The notes beneath the pieces were generated by a model. It was not told the origin of the DNA and ran no database searches. It was given only the letters and a program-made list of their open reading frames with translations. A DNA stretch of 64,000 bases from Rhodoblastus sp963703385 (GTDB lineage Bacteria; Pseudomonadota; Alphaproteobacteria; Rhizobiales; Beijerinckiaceae), in contig OY969816.1 in NCBI GenBank assembly GCA_963703385.1, forward strand, positions 2,666,001 through 2,730,000. The letters run 5' to 3'. Shown here piece after piece: positions 27,418-36,507 of the stretch (position 1 is its first letter; each line of letters opens with the position of its first letter). A program made the translations under genes and the position numbers.

Positions 27418-28223
27418 GCCATTGCAGCCCAATAGAAGAAAAACACCAGAAGTTCGGTGAGGTCCGGCCGCGCGCGCCAGCCGGTGAGCGAAGAGAACAG
27501 GCCGCCGATTCCGCCACCATCGGAAAGGAAGGCGGACGCGTCCCACAAATGGCCGGACAGGCGCGGCACGAGTCCAAGCGAGGTGAGGTTGTCGGCGGCG
27601 TTCAGCAACAGCGAGCCGGCAAGCAGCAGCAGCATGACTTCGGTGACGCGGAAGAACAGCCGCCAGTTCAGGATGCGGCTGCCCCATTGCAGCGCGGCAT
27701 AAGTGAGGACCGCGAGAGCGAAGCCGCACGCCGCCGCGAGCCCCGCCGATAAAAGCGCCACGCCACGCGCGGCGGAAAGCGTTCCGGCGAGAAAGACCAC
27801 GGTCTCGGCGCCTTCGCGCGCCACCGCTATGGCGGCCAGGACGAATACGCCCCACAAGTTCGCCTGATCGGCGGCCTTCTGCAATGCGCTCTCAAGCTCG
27901 CGCTTGAGGGTGCGGCCATGGCGGCGCATCCAAAACACCATCTGCACGATCAGCACGCAGGCCAGCAGCATCAGCCCGGCCTGGAACATCTGCTGCTTGT
28001 CGTCGTCGAGTTCGTCGCCGAACAGCATGATCGCCGCGCCGAGCGCCGCCGCGCCCAGAAGCCCGGCGCCGACGCCCGCCCAGAGAAATTTCCGCCCGCG
28101 CGTGCGCCCGTCCTCGCCCTGCTTCCCAAGCCAGGCCTGGAGGATGCCGATCACCAGCAAGGCCTCGATGCTCTCGCGCCAGACGATGAAGACGATATTG
28201 CCGTATTGACCCAATTCGCTCAC
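27381..28223 (-). CDS. ftrC: FTR1-family iron permease FtrC
   Basis: A 280-residue permease with seven predicted helices and the two REXXE iron motifs of FTR1: RESIE at residues 16-20 and REGAE at 136-140. It pairs with the cupredoxin FtrB, which is thought to oxidise ferrous iron on the periplasmic side before transport. The start is GTG 28223 (MSELGQYGNIVFIVWRESIEALL); there is no strong ribosome binding site, which fits coupling to ftrB 12 bases upstream. Confidence 0.92.
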   Translation of the reverse strand: MSELGQYGNIVFIVWRESIEALLVIGILQAWLGKQGEDGRTRGRKFLWAGVGAGLLGAAALGAAIMLFGDELDDDKQQMFQAGLMLLACVLIVQMVFWMRRHGRTLKRELESALQKAADQANLWGVFVLAAIAVAREGAETVVFLAGTLSAARGVALLSAGLAAACGFALAVLTYAALQWGSRILNWRLFFRVTEVMLLLLAGSLLLNAADNLTSLGLVPRLSGHLWDASAFLSDGGGIGGLFSSLTGWRARPDLTELLVFFFYWAAMAWLLYRPQTATR

Positions 28224-28235
28224 CTCATCGGCATA

Positions 28236-28568
28236 TCATTTCGCGACCAGCACAGCGGGCGGCGTTTCCGGGTGGAAATCGTCAAAAAAATCATATTCGC
28301 CGGGATCGAGATTGCGGATGACCATGGTGGTGGTCACGCCGGGCGCCAGCACCTTTTCCTTGTGCAATTGCTTGCTCTCGAATTCCGCCGCGCCCTGGCC
28401 TTTGTTCACCAGCTGAATCTCGAAGGTGGTGTTGGCCGGAACTTCGAGCCGGCGCGGCTCGAACTTTCCGTCGGCGAATTCGATGTGGAAGCTCGGCGCG
28501 TTCTCCGCCCGCGCCGGCGCGGAAGGCGCGGCGAGAGCGATCAGACCGAGCAAAACGGCGGCTTTCAT
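28236..28568 (-). CDS. ftrB: Periplasmic cupredoxin FtrB
   Basis: A 110-residue exported protein with signal peptide (MKAAVLLGLIALAAPSAPARA). The cupredoxin-like mature domain has FEPRRLEVPANTTFEIQLVNKGQGAAEFES and PGEYDFFDDFHPE. In FtrABCD systems this protein is proposed to bind copper and oxidise ferrous iron for the FTR1 permease. The usual Cys/His copper set is not complete: a His is seen in KQLHKEK and DFHPE, and no Cys is present. The true start is ATG 28568, one base past the ftrA stop. Confidence 0.85.
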   Translation of the reverse strand: MKAAVLLGLIALAAPSAPARAENAPSFHIEFADGKFEPRRLEVPANTTFEIQLVNKGQGAAEFESKQLHKEKVLAPGVTTTMVIRNLDPGEYDFFDDFHPETPPAVLVAK

Positions 28569-28569
28569 C

Positions 28570-29118
28570 TCAATAGGCGCCCTTCTTGCCCGTGCCGGCG
28601 TAAGTGAACTCGTAGCTCGCGTCAAAGGGCTGGAACCACGGACCGACGCCGGTCTCCTTGTCGACATGGCGGCCGAAATGGGCGCCGGCGTTGGCGCTCG
28701 GCGGTTCGATACGCAGGACGAGCTTATAGCGGCCCGGCCCCATCAGCTTGACATTGTCGCCATAATGCGGGCCGTCGTCGGCCACCATCGGCATGAAATC
28801 GCCGGCGCGTTTCTCGTCGCTTCCTTCCTTGGTCAGCTGATATTTGACGACGAGATAGGGAATCCAATCGCCGGTCGCGAAACCATTGGAATTGCCCTTG
28901 GTCGCGTGGATATCCGCTTCGAGATGGACGTCGGACGCGTTGGCCGGGCGCATCATGCCGGGCGGGTCCATTTCGATCGGCTGGAGATAGACCGCGCCGA
29001 TCTCCATGCCGGCGACATTCTGCGGCGTTCCGACCGGCGTTTCCTTGGCCAGGGCCAGCGAGCCGGCGCCCAGAACAACGGCGGCGGCGAGAAAAGTTTG
29101 CGACGATTTTTTCTTCAT
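28570..29118 (-). CDS. ftrA: Periplasmic iron-binding protein FtrA (P19/Tp34 family)
   Basis: A 182-residue exported protein of the P19 family, which binds iron (and copper) in the periplasm and hands it to FTR1. The signal peptide is KSSQTFLAAAVVLGAGSLALA. Metal-site residues typical of the family are visible in VAGMEIGAVYLQPIEMDPPGMM, DVHLEADIHAT and DGPHYGDNV. ATG 29118 has GGAGG seven bases upstream; an earlier in-frame start at 29190 would run through the iron-box region and is rejected. It is the first gene of the ftrABCD operon. Confidence 0.9.
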   Translation of the reverse strand: MKKKSSQTFLAAAVVLGAGSLALAKETPVGTPQNVAGMEIGAVYLQPIEMDPPGMMRPANASDVHLEADIHATKGNSNGFATGDWIPYLVVKYQLTKEGSDEKRAGDFMPMVADDGPHYGDNVKLMGPGRYKLVLRIEPPSANAGAHFGRHVDKETGVGPWFQPFDASYEFTYAGTGKKGAY

Positions 29119-29181
29119 ATTGCGACCTCCATGGCCGCAAGTTTCGTCGCCCCGAGCCGGCGCGCAATCAAATCCGCCTAT

Positions 29182-29198
29182 TTTAGACATCTTCTAAT
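29182..29198. promoter_or_regulatory. Candidate iron control element (Irr box) upstream of ftrA
   Basis: TTTAGACATCTTCTAAT matches the rhizobial iron control element, written TTTAGAA-N3-TTCTAAA, at all but two of the defined positions, including both TTAGA/TCTAA half-sites and the five-base centre. It lies 64-80 bases upstream of the ftrA start in the only AT-rich stretch of this gap. Irr-controlled induction of the operon under iron limitation is inferred. Confidence 0.6.
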
Positions 29199-29206
29199 TC
29201 TTAACC

Positions 29207-32200
29207 TCAGTCGCGCAGGGCCGCGCCCAGGGCCGCATCGAGTTCGGCGGCCGCGATTTCCTCCACGATGGGCCCCTGTACGTGGATCAGGAAGCAGCGC
29301 GCCTCCCGCCCGGGAAAAAGCTGGGCGACGCCGGCGCGGTAGAGCGCGAGCTGGGCGACATGGGCCGGCCGGCGTTCGGGGCGCGGCGCGCCGGTCTTGT
29401 AATCGGCGAGCCAGAGTCCCGCCTCCGTCTCGGCCATGCGGTCCATGGCGCCGACGATCTCGACCAAGCCGCCGCCGGGCTTTTTCAGCCGCGCGGCGAT
29501 GCGCGCTTCGGCGACGGATTTTTCCCCGAACAAAGGCGCAAGCCGCTGGTCGTCGAGCACGCCGAGCACGGCCGCCACGAGTTGTTCCGCGCGCTCGGCG
29601 CCAAGGCCCTGCGCGGCGAGATCGCGCAACGCGGATTCGCGGCGCAATTGGTGCGGCAGGTCGGGGAGGAATTGCAGCAGGCGGTGGATCAGCCGCCCCT
29701 CTTCGAGCGCCCGGGCGCGCTGCGGCGAAGGCGCCGCACCCTCCGCAATCTGGTCCGCGCCTTCGAGCGCGCTCGAGGGGCGCAGCGGCGGCGGCGCGGC
29801 AAGCTCGGCCGCGGCGGGCGCGGCGAGCCAGGCGGGCGGCGGCGCGGATCTTTCTTCCGCCGCCGGAGACTCTGCGGCGAGCGGCGCTTCTTCGCTCGCT
29901 TCGGCCGCGCCGTAACGCAAGACCTTTTGCTCTGCGCCCCAGGGAGCGGGCGCTTCGACGGCGTTCGGCGTCAGCGAGGCCTCGATCATGCCCCGCCAGC
30001 TTTCCGGTGGACAATCGCGGCCGCCGCGATGGCCGGCGATATAGAGCCGCTCCTCGGCGCGGGTCAGCGCGACATAAAGCAGACGGCGATATTCGTCACC
30101 GGCCGCCTCGCGCCGCGCCATGCGGGCCGCCGCCACCGCGGGGCAGTCCATGTCCTTTTTCGGCGACCAGGCGATCTGTTCGCCCTCCGGCGTCGCCAGC
30201 GGAAAAAGCGCGCCGTCGTGATTGCCGACCGGCGCGCCGCAGACGTCGGGCAGAAAGACGATCTTGGCCTCCAGTCCCTTGGCGGCGTGGACGGTCATCA
30301 CCCGCACGAAAGACGAGGTCAGGTCCATGTCGCGCTTGATCGAGACGTCGAGCCGGGCGACCTCGGCGAGAAAAGCGGCGAGCGAAGGCGCCCGGGCGCG
30401 CTCATGGGCCAGCGCCAGCCCCAGAAACTCGTCGAGCGCGTCGCCCGCCTCCGGCCCGAGCCGAGACAGAAAGGCGCGGCGGGCGCCGAGCGGCCCGAGC
30501 AGGCGCGCGTAAAAGGCGAAGGGCGGCGAGGCGCGCCCAAGCTTGCGCAAAAGGTCGAGTTTTACGCAGGCGGCTTGGCGTTTTGTGTCGTCCGACGCCC
30601 GCAAGGCATCCTGCAGCGATCCCTCGCGCGAGGGCGCGACGCGCAGCAGGTCGTCGTCGTCGAAGCCGAACAGCGGCGTTTTTAACGCGGTCGCGAGGGT
30701 CAGGTCGTCTTCCGGCAGCAGCGCGGCGCGGCCGATGGCGACCAGGTCCATCACCGCAATATGTTCGGCGAGCTTCAGCCGGTCGGCGCCCGCCGCCGGC
30801 ACGCCCTTTTCGCGCAAAGCGCGGGTCATGGCCTCGAAAAAGGCGTCGCGGCGGCGCACCAGGATCATGATGTCGCCGGGACGGATCGGGCGTCGCGCGC
30901 CGTGGTCATGAACCGTCTCGCCGGAGCCGGGCGCAAGCCAGCTTTTGATCGTCTCGGCGATGCGCCGCGCCGCGCGGATCGGCGGGTCGGTCTCATCGCG
31001 GAAATCGAGCGGCAGACGCCAGTCGCGCCGCTCCTCTTTCTCGCCCGGCGCGATCACGTCCCAGATTTCGATCCGCGCCGGCAGGTCGCGTTTGAGCGCC
31101 TCATGCACGGTGTGCTCATGATGTTCCTGCGCTGACAGTCCACGAAAATGGTCCGGCGTTTCGAAAACCTTGTCCACCGCTTCCAGCACGCCGGGGGCCG
31201 AGCGGAAGGAAAGCGTCAGTTCAACCGACTCGAACGGCTTTTGTGCGGCTTGCGCGCGTTTCTTGAACTCGCCCTGCTTGGCCGCGAAAAGCTTTGGCTC
31301 GGCGCCCTGGAACGAAAAGATCGACTGCTTTTCGTCGCCCACCGCGAAAAAGCTGCGCGGGCGCCGCGCCTGGCCCTCGCCGGCGAAAAAATCCTCGGAA
31401 ATGCGGTCGAGAATCTCCCATTGATCGGCGCTGGTGTCCTGCGCTTCGTCGACCAGAATATGCTCGATCCCGGCGTCGAGCTTTTGCAGCACCCAGCGCG
31501 CCGAAGAGCGCCGGAACATTTCCGCCGTGCGTGCGATCAAATCCTCGAAATCGAGAATCTGCCGCTCGGCTTTGATGGAATCGTAACGGTCGAGAATGGC
31601 GTTGACGACGAGGCTCAAGGCGAGGCTGCGTTCCGCCGTTTCGGCCGCCTTGATCTTTTCGCGCAGGGCGATCAAGCGATTTTGCTCCTTCGTGAGCTCC
31701 TCAACCAGGTCTGGGCGCGCGGTCGCGAGCCTGTTGAAAAGCAAGGTCGCGCGCGGACCGCCCTCGCCATTTCCGATGAAAAAAATCTGGCGGTAAATCG
31801 CCAACGCCTCATCGCGGCGGCCAGCACGGAAGGCTGCGAAAGCAGCGGAGAAATCCGCGCCTCTTTTGGCGTCGGTCGCCGTACCGCCGGACAGAAAGGC
31901 GGCAAAATCCGGCCATCGCTTCGGCGCGATCCCGTCTTCCAGCATGGCCTTGCACAATGTTTCGGGCGTCTCGCCCGGCGCGAGGCCGAGCGCGGCGCGC
32001 AAGGCGTTTGGAGTCCCGGCGCGGAACAAGGCGCGGCGCGAAAAAGCTTCATCGAACAGCTTGTCGAAGACCAGGCCGGCGTCCCCGGCGACGCGCGCCA
32101 GCGCCGCGCCGAGTTCGGGATCGCGCTCCGCCGCATGAAGACTCTCCCGGCGGGCGCGGGCGGAAAGTTGCTGCTGCTCGACCTCTTCGACCACGGTGAA

Positions 32201-32644
32201 ACCGGCCGCGACATTGGCCTCGAAGGGCGCGGCGTGCAGCACCCGTTCGCAGAAGGCGTGGATGGTCTGGATCTTCAGACCGCCCGGCGTCTCCACGGCG
32301 CGGGCGAAAAGTTTTCGCGCGAAATCGACGTCCTTCTGTTCGCGCGGGCGCGCGGCGCCGGTCGCTTCAATGGCGTCGCACAAGGCCTCGTCATCGAGCG
32401 CGGTCCATTTCGACAGGGTCTGGAACACGCGCTCGGCCATATTGGCCGCCGCCGCCTTGGTGAAGGTCAGGCACAATATGCGCCCCGGCTCGCAGCGCGC
32501 CAGCAACAGGCGGATGACCCTTTGCGCCAGCACATGGGTCTTGCCCGATCCGGCGTTGGCGGACACCCAGGCCGAAACGCGCGGGTCCGAGGCCAGAGCC
32601 TGCCGCGCCCTCGTCGCCTCCGGAATCTTGCGCACGCCGCTCAT
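29207..32644 (-). CDS. addA: Double-strand break repair helicase-nuclease AddA
   Basis: An 1145-residue UvrD-family helicase with C-terminal RecB-like nuclease. Walker A is in SANAGSGKTHVLAQR, with ILCLTFTKAAAANMAERV, HILVDEAQDTSADQWEIL (Walker B) and VMTVHAAKGLEAKIVFLPD following as helicase motifs. The nuclease motif is GLWLADYKTG near the C-terminus. With AddB it processes double-strand ends for RecA. ATG 32644 overlaps the addB stop. The usual alphaproteobacterial neighbour trxA is replaced by the iron uptake operon downstream. Confidence 0.93.
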   Translation of the reverse strand: MSGVRKIPEATRARQALASDPRVSAWVSANAGSGKTHVLAQRVIRLLLARCEPGRILCLTFTKAAAANMAERVFQTLSKWTALDDEALCDAIEATGAARPREQKDVDFARKLFARAVETPGGLKIQTIHAFCERVLHAAPFEANVAAGFTVVEEVEQQQLSARARRESLHAAERDPELGAALARVAGDAGLVFDKLFDEAFSRRALFRAGTPNALRAALGLAPGETPETLCKAMLEDGIAPKRWPDFAAFLSGGTATDAKRGADFSAAFAAFRAGRRDEALAIYRQIFFIGNGEGGPRATLLFNRLATARPDLVEELTKEQNRLIALREKIKAAETAERSLALSLVVNAILDRYDSIKAERQILDFEDLIARTAEMFRRSSARWVLQKLDAGIEHILVDEAQDTSADQWEILDRISEDFFAGEGQARRPRSFFAVGDEKQSIFSFQGAEPKLFAAKQGEFKKRAQAAQKPFESVELTLSFRSAPGVLEAVDKVFETPDHFRGLSAQEHHEHTVHEALKRDLPARIEIWDVIAPGEKEERRDWRLPLDFRDETDPPIRAARRIAETIKSWLAPGSGETVHDHGARRPIRPGDIMILVRRRDAFFEAMTRALREKGVPAAGADRLKLAEHIAVMDLVAIGRAALLPEDDLTLATALKTPLFGFDDDDLLRVAPSREGSLQDALRASDDTKRQAACVKLDLLRKLGRASPPFAFYARLLGPLGARRAFLSRLGPEAGDALDEFLGLALAHERARAPSLAAFLAEVARLDVSIKRDMDLTSSFVRVMTVHAAKGLEAKIVFLPDVCGAPVGNHDGALFPLATPEGEQIAWSPKKDMDCPAVAAARMARREAAGDEYRRLLYVALTRAEERLYIAGHRGGRDCPPESWRGMIEASLTPNAVEAPAPWGAEQKVLRYGAAEASEEAPLAAESPAAEERSAPPPAWLAAPAAAELAAPPPLRPSSALEGADQIAEGAAPSPQRARALEEGRLIHRLLQFLPDLPHQLRRESALRDLAAQGLGAERAEQLVAAVLGVLDDQRLAPLFGEKSVAEARIAARLKKPGGGLVEIVGAMDRMAETEAGLWLADYKTGAPRPERRPAHVAQLALYRAGVAQLFPGREARCFLIHVQGPIVEEIAAAELDAALGAALRD

Positions 32645-35600
32645 GACTCGTCTCCGCCGCCTTCGCCGCCCGAGGCCGACCATTCGCGGGTGCGGGCGAG
32701 ATGGTCATAGGCGTTGTAGCGCAAGGCGAATTGCGGGAATGGCCGCGCCGGATAGGACTGCTTCGGATCACGGAAATCATTCAGCAATTGGACGAGTTCG
32801 TCGTAATGCTGCGCGACCAGGTCCCCGAAAGGCTCATCGTCCTTGCCGAGCCGGCGCGGCTTGTCCTTGCCGCCACCAACCGGAACGTAAAAGGCTTCGC
32901 TCACCTCGCGGGTTTCAACGCCCTGGAAGGCGCCGCTGGACAGAATGGCCGCCTCCAAAGTGAGTTGCGGCGACCAGCCGGCGCCGACTTCCTTGCTGGA
33001 AGGCGGACGGCCGCTCTTGTAATCGACCAGCGCCGCCGTTCCATCCTTGAGCAGTTCGATGCGGTCGGCGGTGGCGGTGAGGGTGAATTCCGAATTGTCG
33101 TCGAGGGGAATGCGCAGGCGCCCCCCACCTCGACCTCGACGCGCTCGATGAGCGGACGCCGCTCCGCCTCGAAAGCGAGAAACAGATCGACGCCCTGCAA
33201 CAGACGCGGCCAGCGGAAGGCCAGAAATTCCGGGTCGGTTTTGAATGTAGCGAGTTCTTTCTGCGCCAGTTCGACCAGTTCGTCGCGGGCGTTTTCCGGC
33301 AGGGGGCCGGCGGGATGACGTTCGCAGAATTGCTCCAACGCCGCATGAAGAGCCGTGCCGATTTCGCGCGCGCCCGGCTCCTGATCGAGTTCTGGCAGGG
33401 GCAGAAGCTTTAAAATGAACTCGGCATAGATCGCATAGGGGTCGCGCCGCAGGGTCTCGATCCGGGTCACCGACAGTTTTGCCGGGCGCAAGGCCAGATC
33501 GGGCGCGGGCGCCGGCCGTTGCAACGGCGGCGCCTGCGGCGCCTGATCGAGTTGGCGCGCGAAGCCGAGCCAGTTCGCGCTGCGTGCGCGCAATTCCGCA
33601 AAAATCTTTTCTCCCGCCAGCGCCTCCATGCGCTGCAGGAAACGCGACGGCGTGGTCGGCGAACCGCCCCGCTTCTTCGCCCGGCTCAGCACCACTTCCG
33701 GCGCCCCGAACCCCTGGACGAAATCATGCGCGGTCTGGCCGATGCGGCGTTCCGGCGACGACAGGCCGAGCTGCGCCCGCATCGCCCGGTTGAGGAAACA
33801 ATCGCTCTCGCCGCGCGGCGGCCAGATCGTCTCGTCCAGACCCGCCATCACCAGCCGATCGACGCTCATCAGGCGCGCTTCCAGCAGACCCAGAATCTTG
33901 AGACGCGGATGGGCGCGGGTCGCGCCGCGCAGAACCTGTTCCGAAATCAACGCATCGAAAAAGGCGGCATAGCTTTCGGCATGGAAGGTAAAGGCGGCAT
34001 TGGCCGAAGTTTCGAGTTCCGACAAAAGCTTTTCCAGCGCCGCGCCGTCGTCGCCCGACGGCAGCGCCTGCTCGTCGCCGGCGACGACAAGACCCAAAGC
34101 CTTGCGATGAGCGGCGAGCCAAGGTTTTAGGGCCGTCTCGCCACCTTGAGCCAAAGCGCGCAAAGGCGTGAAGGCGGCGTCGAGTTTTTCGGCGAAATCT
34201 CTCAGCGCCGCCCAATCCCCGCCCGAAATTTCCTTCTGGCGCGGATGAGCGTGCCGATCCCGCGCCGCCTGGCGCGCCGGTTCGATGCGGTCGCGCCAAA
34301 AATCGCCGCCGGCGTCGGCACGCAACACGCCGATTTCGAACAGGCGCGCCAACCTTTCCGCCTCGGCGCCAAGGCCGAGCGAGAAATCCGGATGCGAAAT
34401 CAACGCCGCCCAATCGGCGCCGGTCCCGGTGAGCGCGAGCAGGACCAGCCGCGCCAGCGAACCGGCGCGCGAGGCGGCAAGCGACACGCCGCCGGAATCG
34501 TCGATCTCGACGTTCCAGCGCAACAATTCGGCGCGCACCCGCTCCGCCAGGCCGCGATCCGGCGTCGCCAGCGCGGCGGTCAGGCCGTCATGCTCCAGCG
34601 CCTCGCGCAGGATCACGGCGATGGTCAGAGCCTCCTCGCGTTCGTCGGCCGCCTCGATCAAGGTCACGCCGGCCAGCGCCTCCGTCAAGGATTCCGGCGC
34701 CTGCGCGGCGCGCCAGCGCGGCCAGAGGTCGGTGGTGTCGGCTGGGCGAAAAGCCTCGGAACAAAAGGCCTCGCGCTCGGGGCGCCCATTGGCGCGCGCG
34801 CCAAGAGGCGCGCCGAGCGCGACCACCTCCTGGCGCGTCACGCCGAGCGTTTCGATCAGCCGCGCCAGAAAAGCCTGGGGATGGGTGGCGCAAGGCTCGT
34901 CCCCGTTGCGGATGGCGGCGAAGGATTCCTTGTCAAGGCGCTGATCGAGCCCTGGCAGGACCACCGCGCCCTGCGGCGCGCCAGCGATCGCCTTGAGCAG
35001 GCGGGCGGTGCGAATATTGGAGCCGGTCGAGCCGATGGCGATCATTGGCTCGCCGTCGCGCCCGACTTGGTCGATGGCGCGTTCGATCAGCGCCTGCTGG
35101 CGCGCCGCCGGATCGACAAAGCCCCGCTCGTGCTGAACCTCCGGCCAGTTGCGCATGGCGATGTCGAGAAAATTCAGCGTGATCCGCCAATAATCGTCGA
35201 ATTCGCCGTTGAGATTCTTCAAAGCCGCCCAATCGACATTCTCGATGATCATTTCATCGATCAAGGCGGCGAGATCGCCGGAAAGGCGCCAGGCGTCGGC
35301 CGGGTGGGCGGCGACGAGCAGGCTTTCCGACGCATGGCGCACCTTGCCGTCCGCGTCGATCGAGACGATGGCCTGGCGCAAATTGCGCGCCCAGGCGAGG
35401 ATGAGTTCGCCCAAAATCATCCGGCGCTCGATATCGCGCGCCGCGCGAGGCAAAGCGGGGTCGAGCGGATTGTCGAAAGCCGCGTCGCCGTTCTCGCCGT
35501 CGAGCGCGCCGAGGGCTAAGATTTTCGGCAGCAGAAGCGCGGGATTGCCGCTCTGGCGCGCAAGCTCCGTCGCCAGCGCCCGGCCGGCGCGCCGAGTCGG

Positions 35601-35768
35601 CACGAAAATCGTCGCCCTGGCGAGCGCCAGCGGCCCCGAAGCGCGCGACAGGCCTGGAACGATCCCTCCATCGAGCAAGGCGCCGGCGAAAACTCTCAGA
35701 AAGGGCGCGCCGGGAGGAATGGTGAAAACGCGCGGCGGCAAGATCGTCCCCGAATGGTCTGGCGGCAA
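32641..35768 (-). pseudogene. addB: Double-strand break repair protein AddB, interrupted by a one-base frameshift
   Basis: The first about 880 codons read as AddB (VFTIPPGAPFLRVFAGALLDGG at the start; EIGTALHAALEQFCERHPAG near the nuclease). At a run of six G on the coding strand (33121-33126) the frame breaks. One extra G would restore VGGRLRIPLDDNSEFTLTA and lead into LVDYKSGRPP, SPQLTLEAAIL and a normal C-terminus ending at 32641. As written, the reading frame loses the catalytic part of the PD-(D/E)XK nuclease and ends at 32901. The start is probably TTG 35768 or TTG 35741. The break may be a sequencing or assembly error in a homopolymer; the rest of the gene is well conserved on both sides. 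Confidence 0.88.
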
Positions 35769-35784
35769 GAGCGCGGCGCGAAGC

Positions 35785-36507
35785 TCAGGCCGCCGCAGCC
35801 CGATAAATCATTTCGGCCTTTTCGATCGTCTCCGGCGCGCCGACATGGAGCCAGCGGCCTTCGAGCGGCAGTCCATAAAGACGGCCCCGCTCGGCCGCCG
35901 CGAAAAAGAAGGGCGCGAGCCGGAGCGGCTCCAGCGCAAGGCCCTCGAACAGAGAGGACTTGATGACGCCGACGCCGGAATAGACATAAGGCGCGGCCTC
36001 GCCCGGCGCCGGGCGCGACAGCCGCCCCTGCGCGTCGCGGAAAAAATCGCCGCGCCCCTCGACGCCGAGGCTGGTCTTCATGTCGGCGAGCAGCAGCAGC
36101 ACGTCCATCCTGTCGCCGTCCCAGGCGCGGGCGAGGCGCGCGACCTGCGGCTCCGGCTCGTCGATCCACAACGCGTCGGTGTTGCAGATGAAAAAGGGCT
36201 TTTGGCCGAATTCGCCCAAAACCTTGACGATGCCGCCGCCCTGGTCGAGCAGCAGGTCGCGCTCATCCGAAATCTTGATGCGCGGCGCCGTGCGGTCGCG
36301 GAGATGATCCTCGATCCGGTCGGCCAGCCAATGGACATTGACGATGGCTTCCCTGACGCCCGCCTCTTCGAGCCGGTCGAGCACGTGATCGAGCATGGCC
36401 TTGCCGCCGATGCGCACCAGCGGCTTGGGGACGGACAGCGTGATCGGCCGCATCCGCGCGCCGAGCCCCGCCGCGAAGACAAACGCCTTTTCCGGTTGCG
36501 CTTTCAA
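35785..36507 (-). CDS. murU: Nucleotidyltransferase, MurNAc-1-phosphate uridylyltransferase (MurU-like)
   Basis: A 240-residue NTP_transferase protein. The nucleotide-binding motif AFVFAAGLGARMRPIT is at residues 8-23, with PKPLVRIGGKAMLDHVLDRL and FFICNTDALW (metal-binding Asp) following. In relatives it acts after the sugar kinase AmgK to make UDP-MurNAc during peptidoglycan recycling. The coupled position behind the AmgK domain supports this over a generic sugar-nucleotide role. TTG 36507 overlaps the stop of the preceding gene. Confidence 0.82.
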   Translation of the reverse strand: MKAQPEKAFVFAAGLGARMRPITLSVPKPLVRIGGKAMLDHVLDRLEEAGVREAIVNVHWLADRIEDHLRDRTAPRIKISDERDLLLDQGGGIVKVLGEFGQKPFFICNTDALWIDEPEPQVARLARAWDGDRMDVLLLLADMKTSLGVEGRGDFFRDAQGRLSRPAPGEAAPYVYSGVGVIKSSLFEGLALEPLRLAPFFFAAAERGRLYGLPLEGRWLHVGAPETIEKAEMIYRAAAA

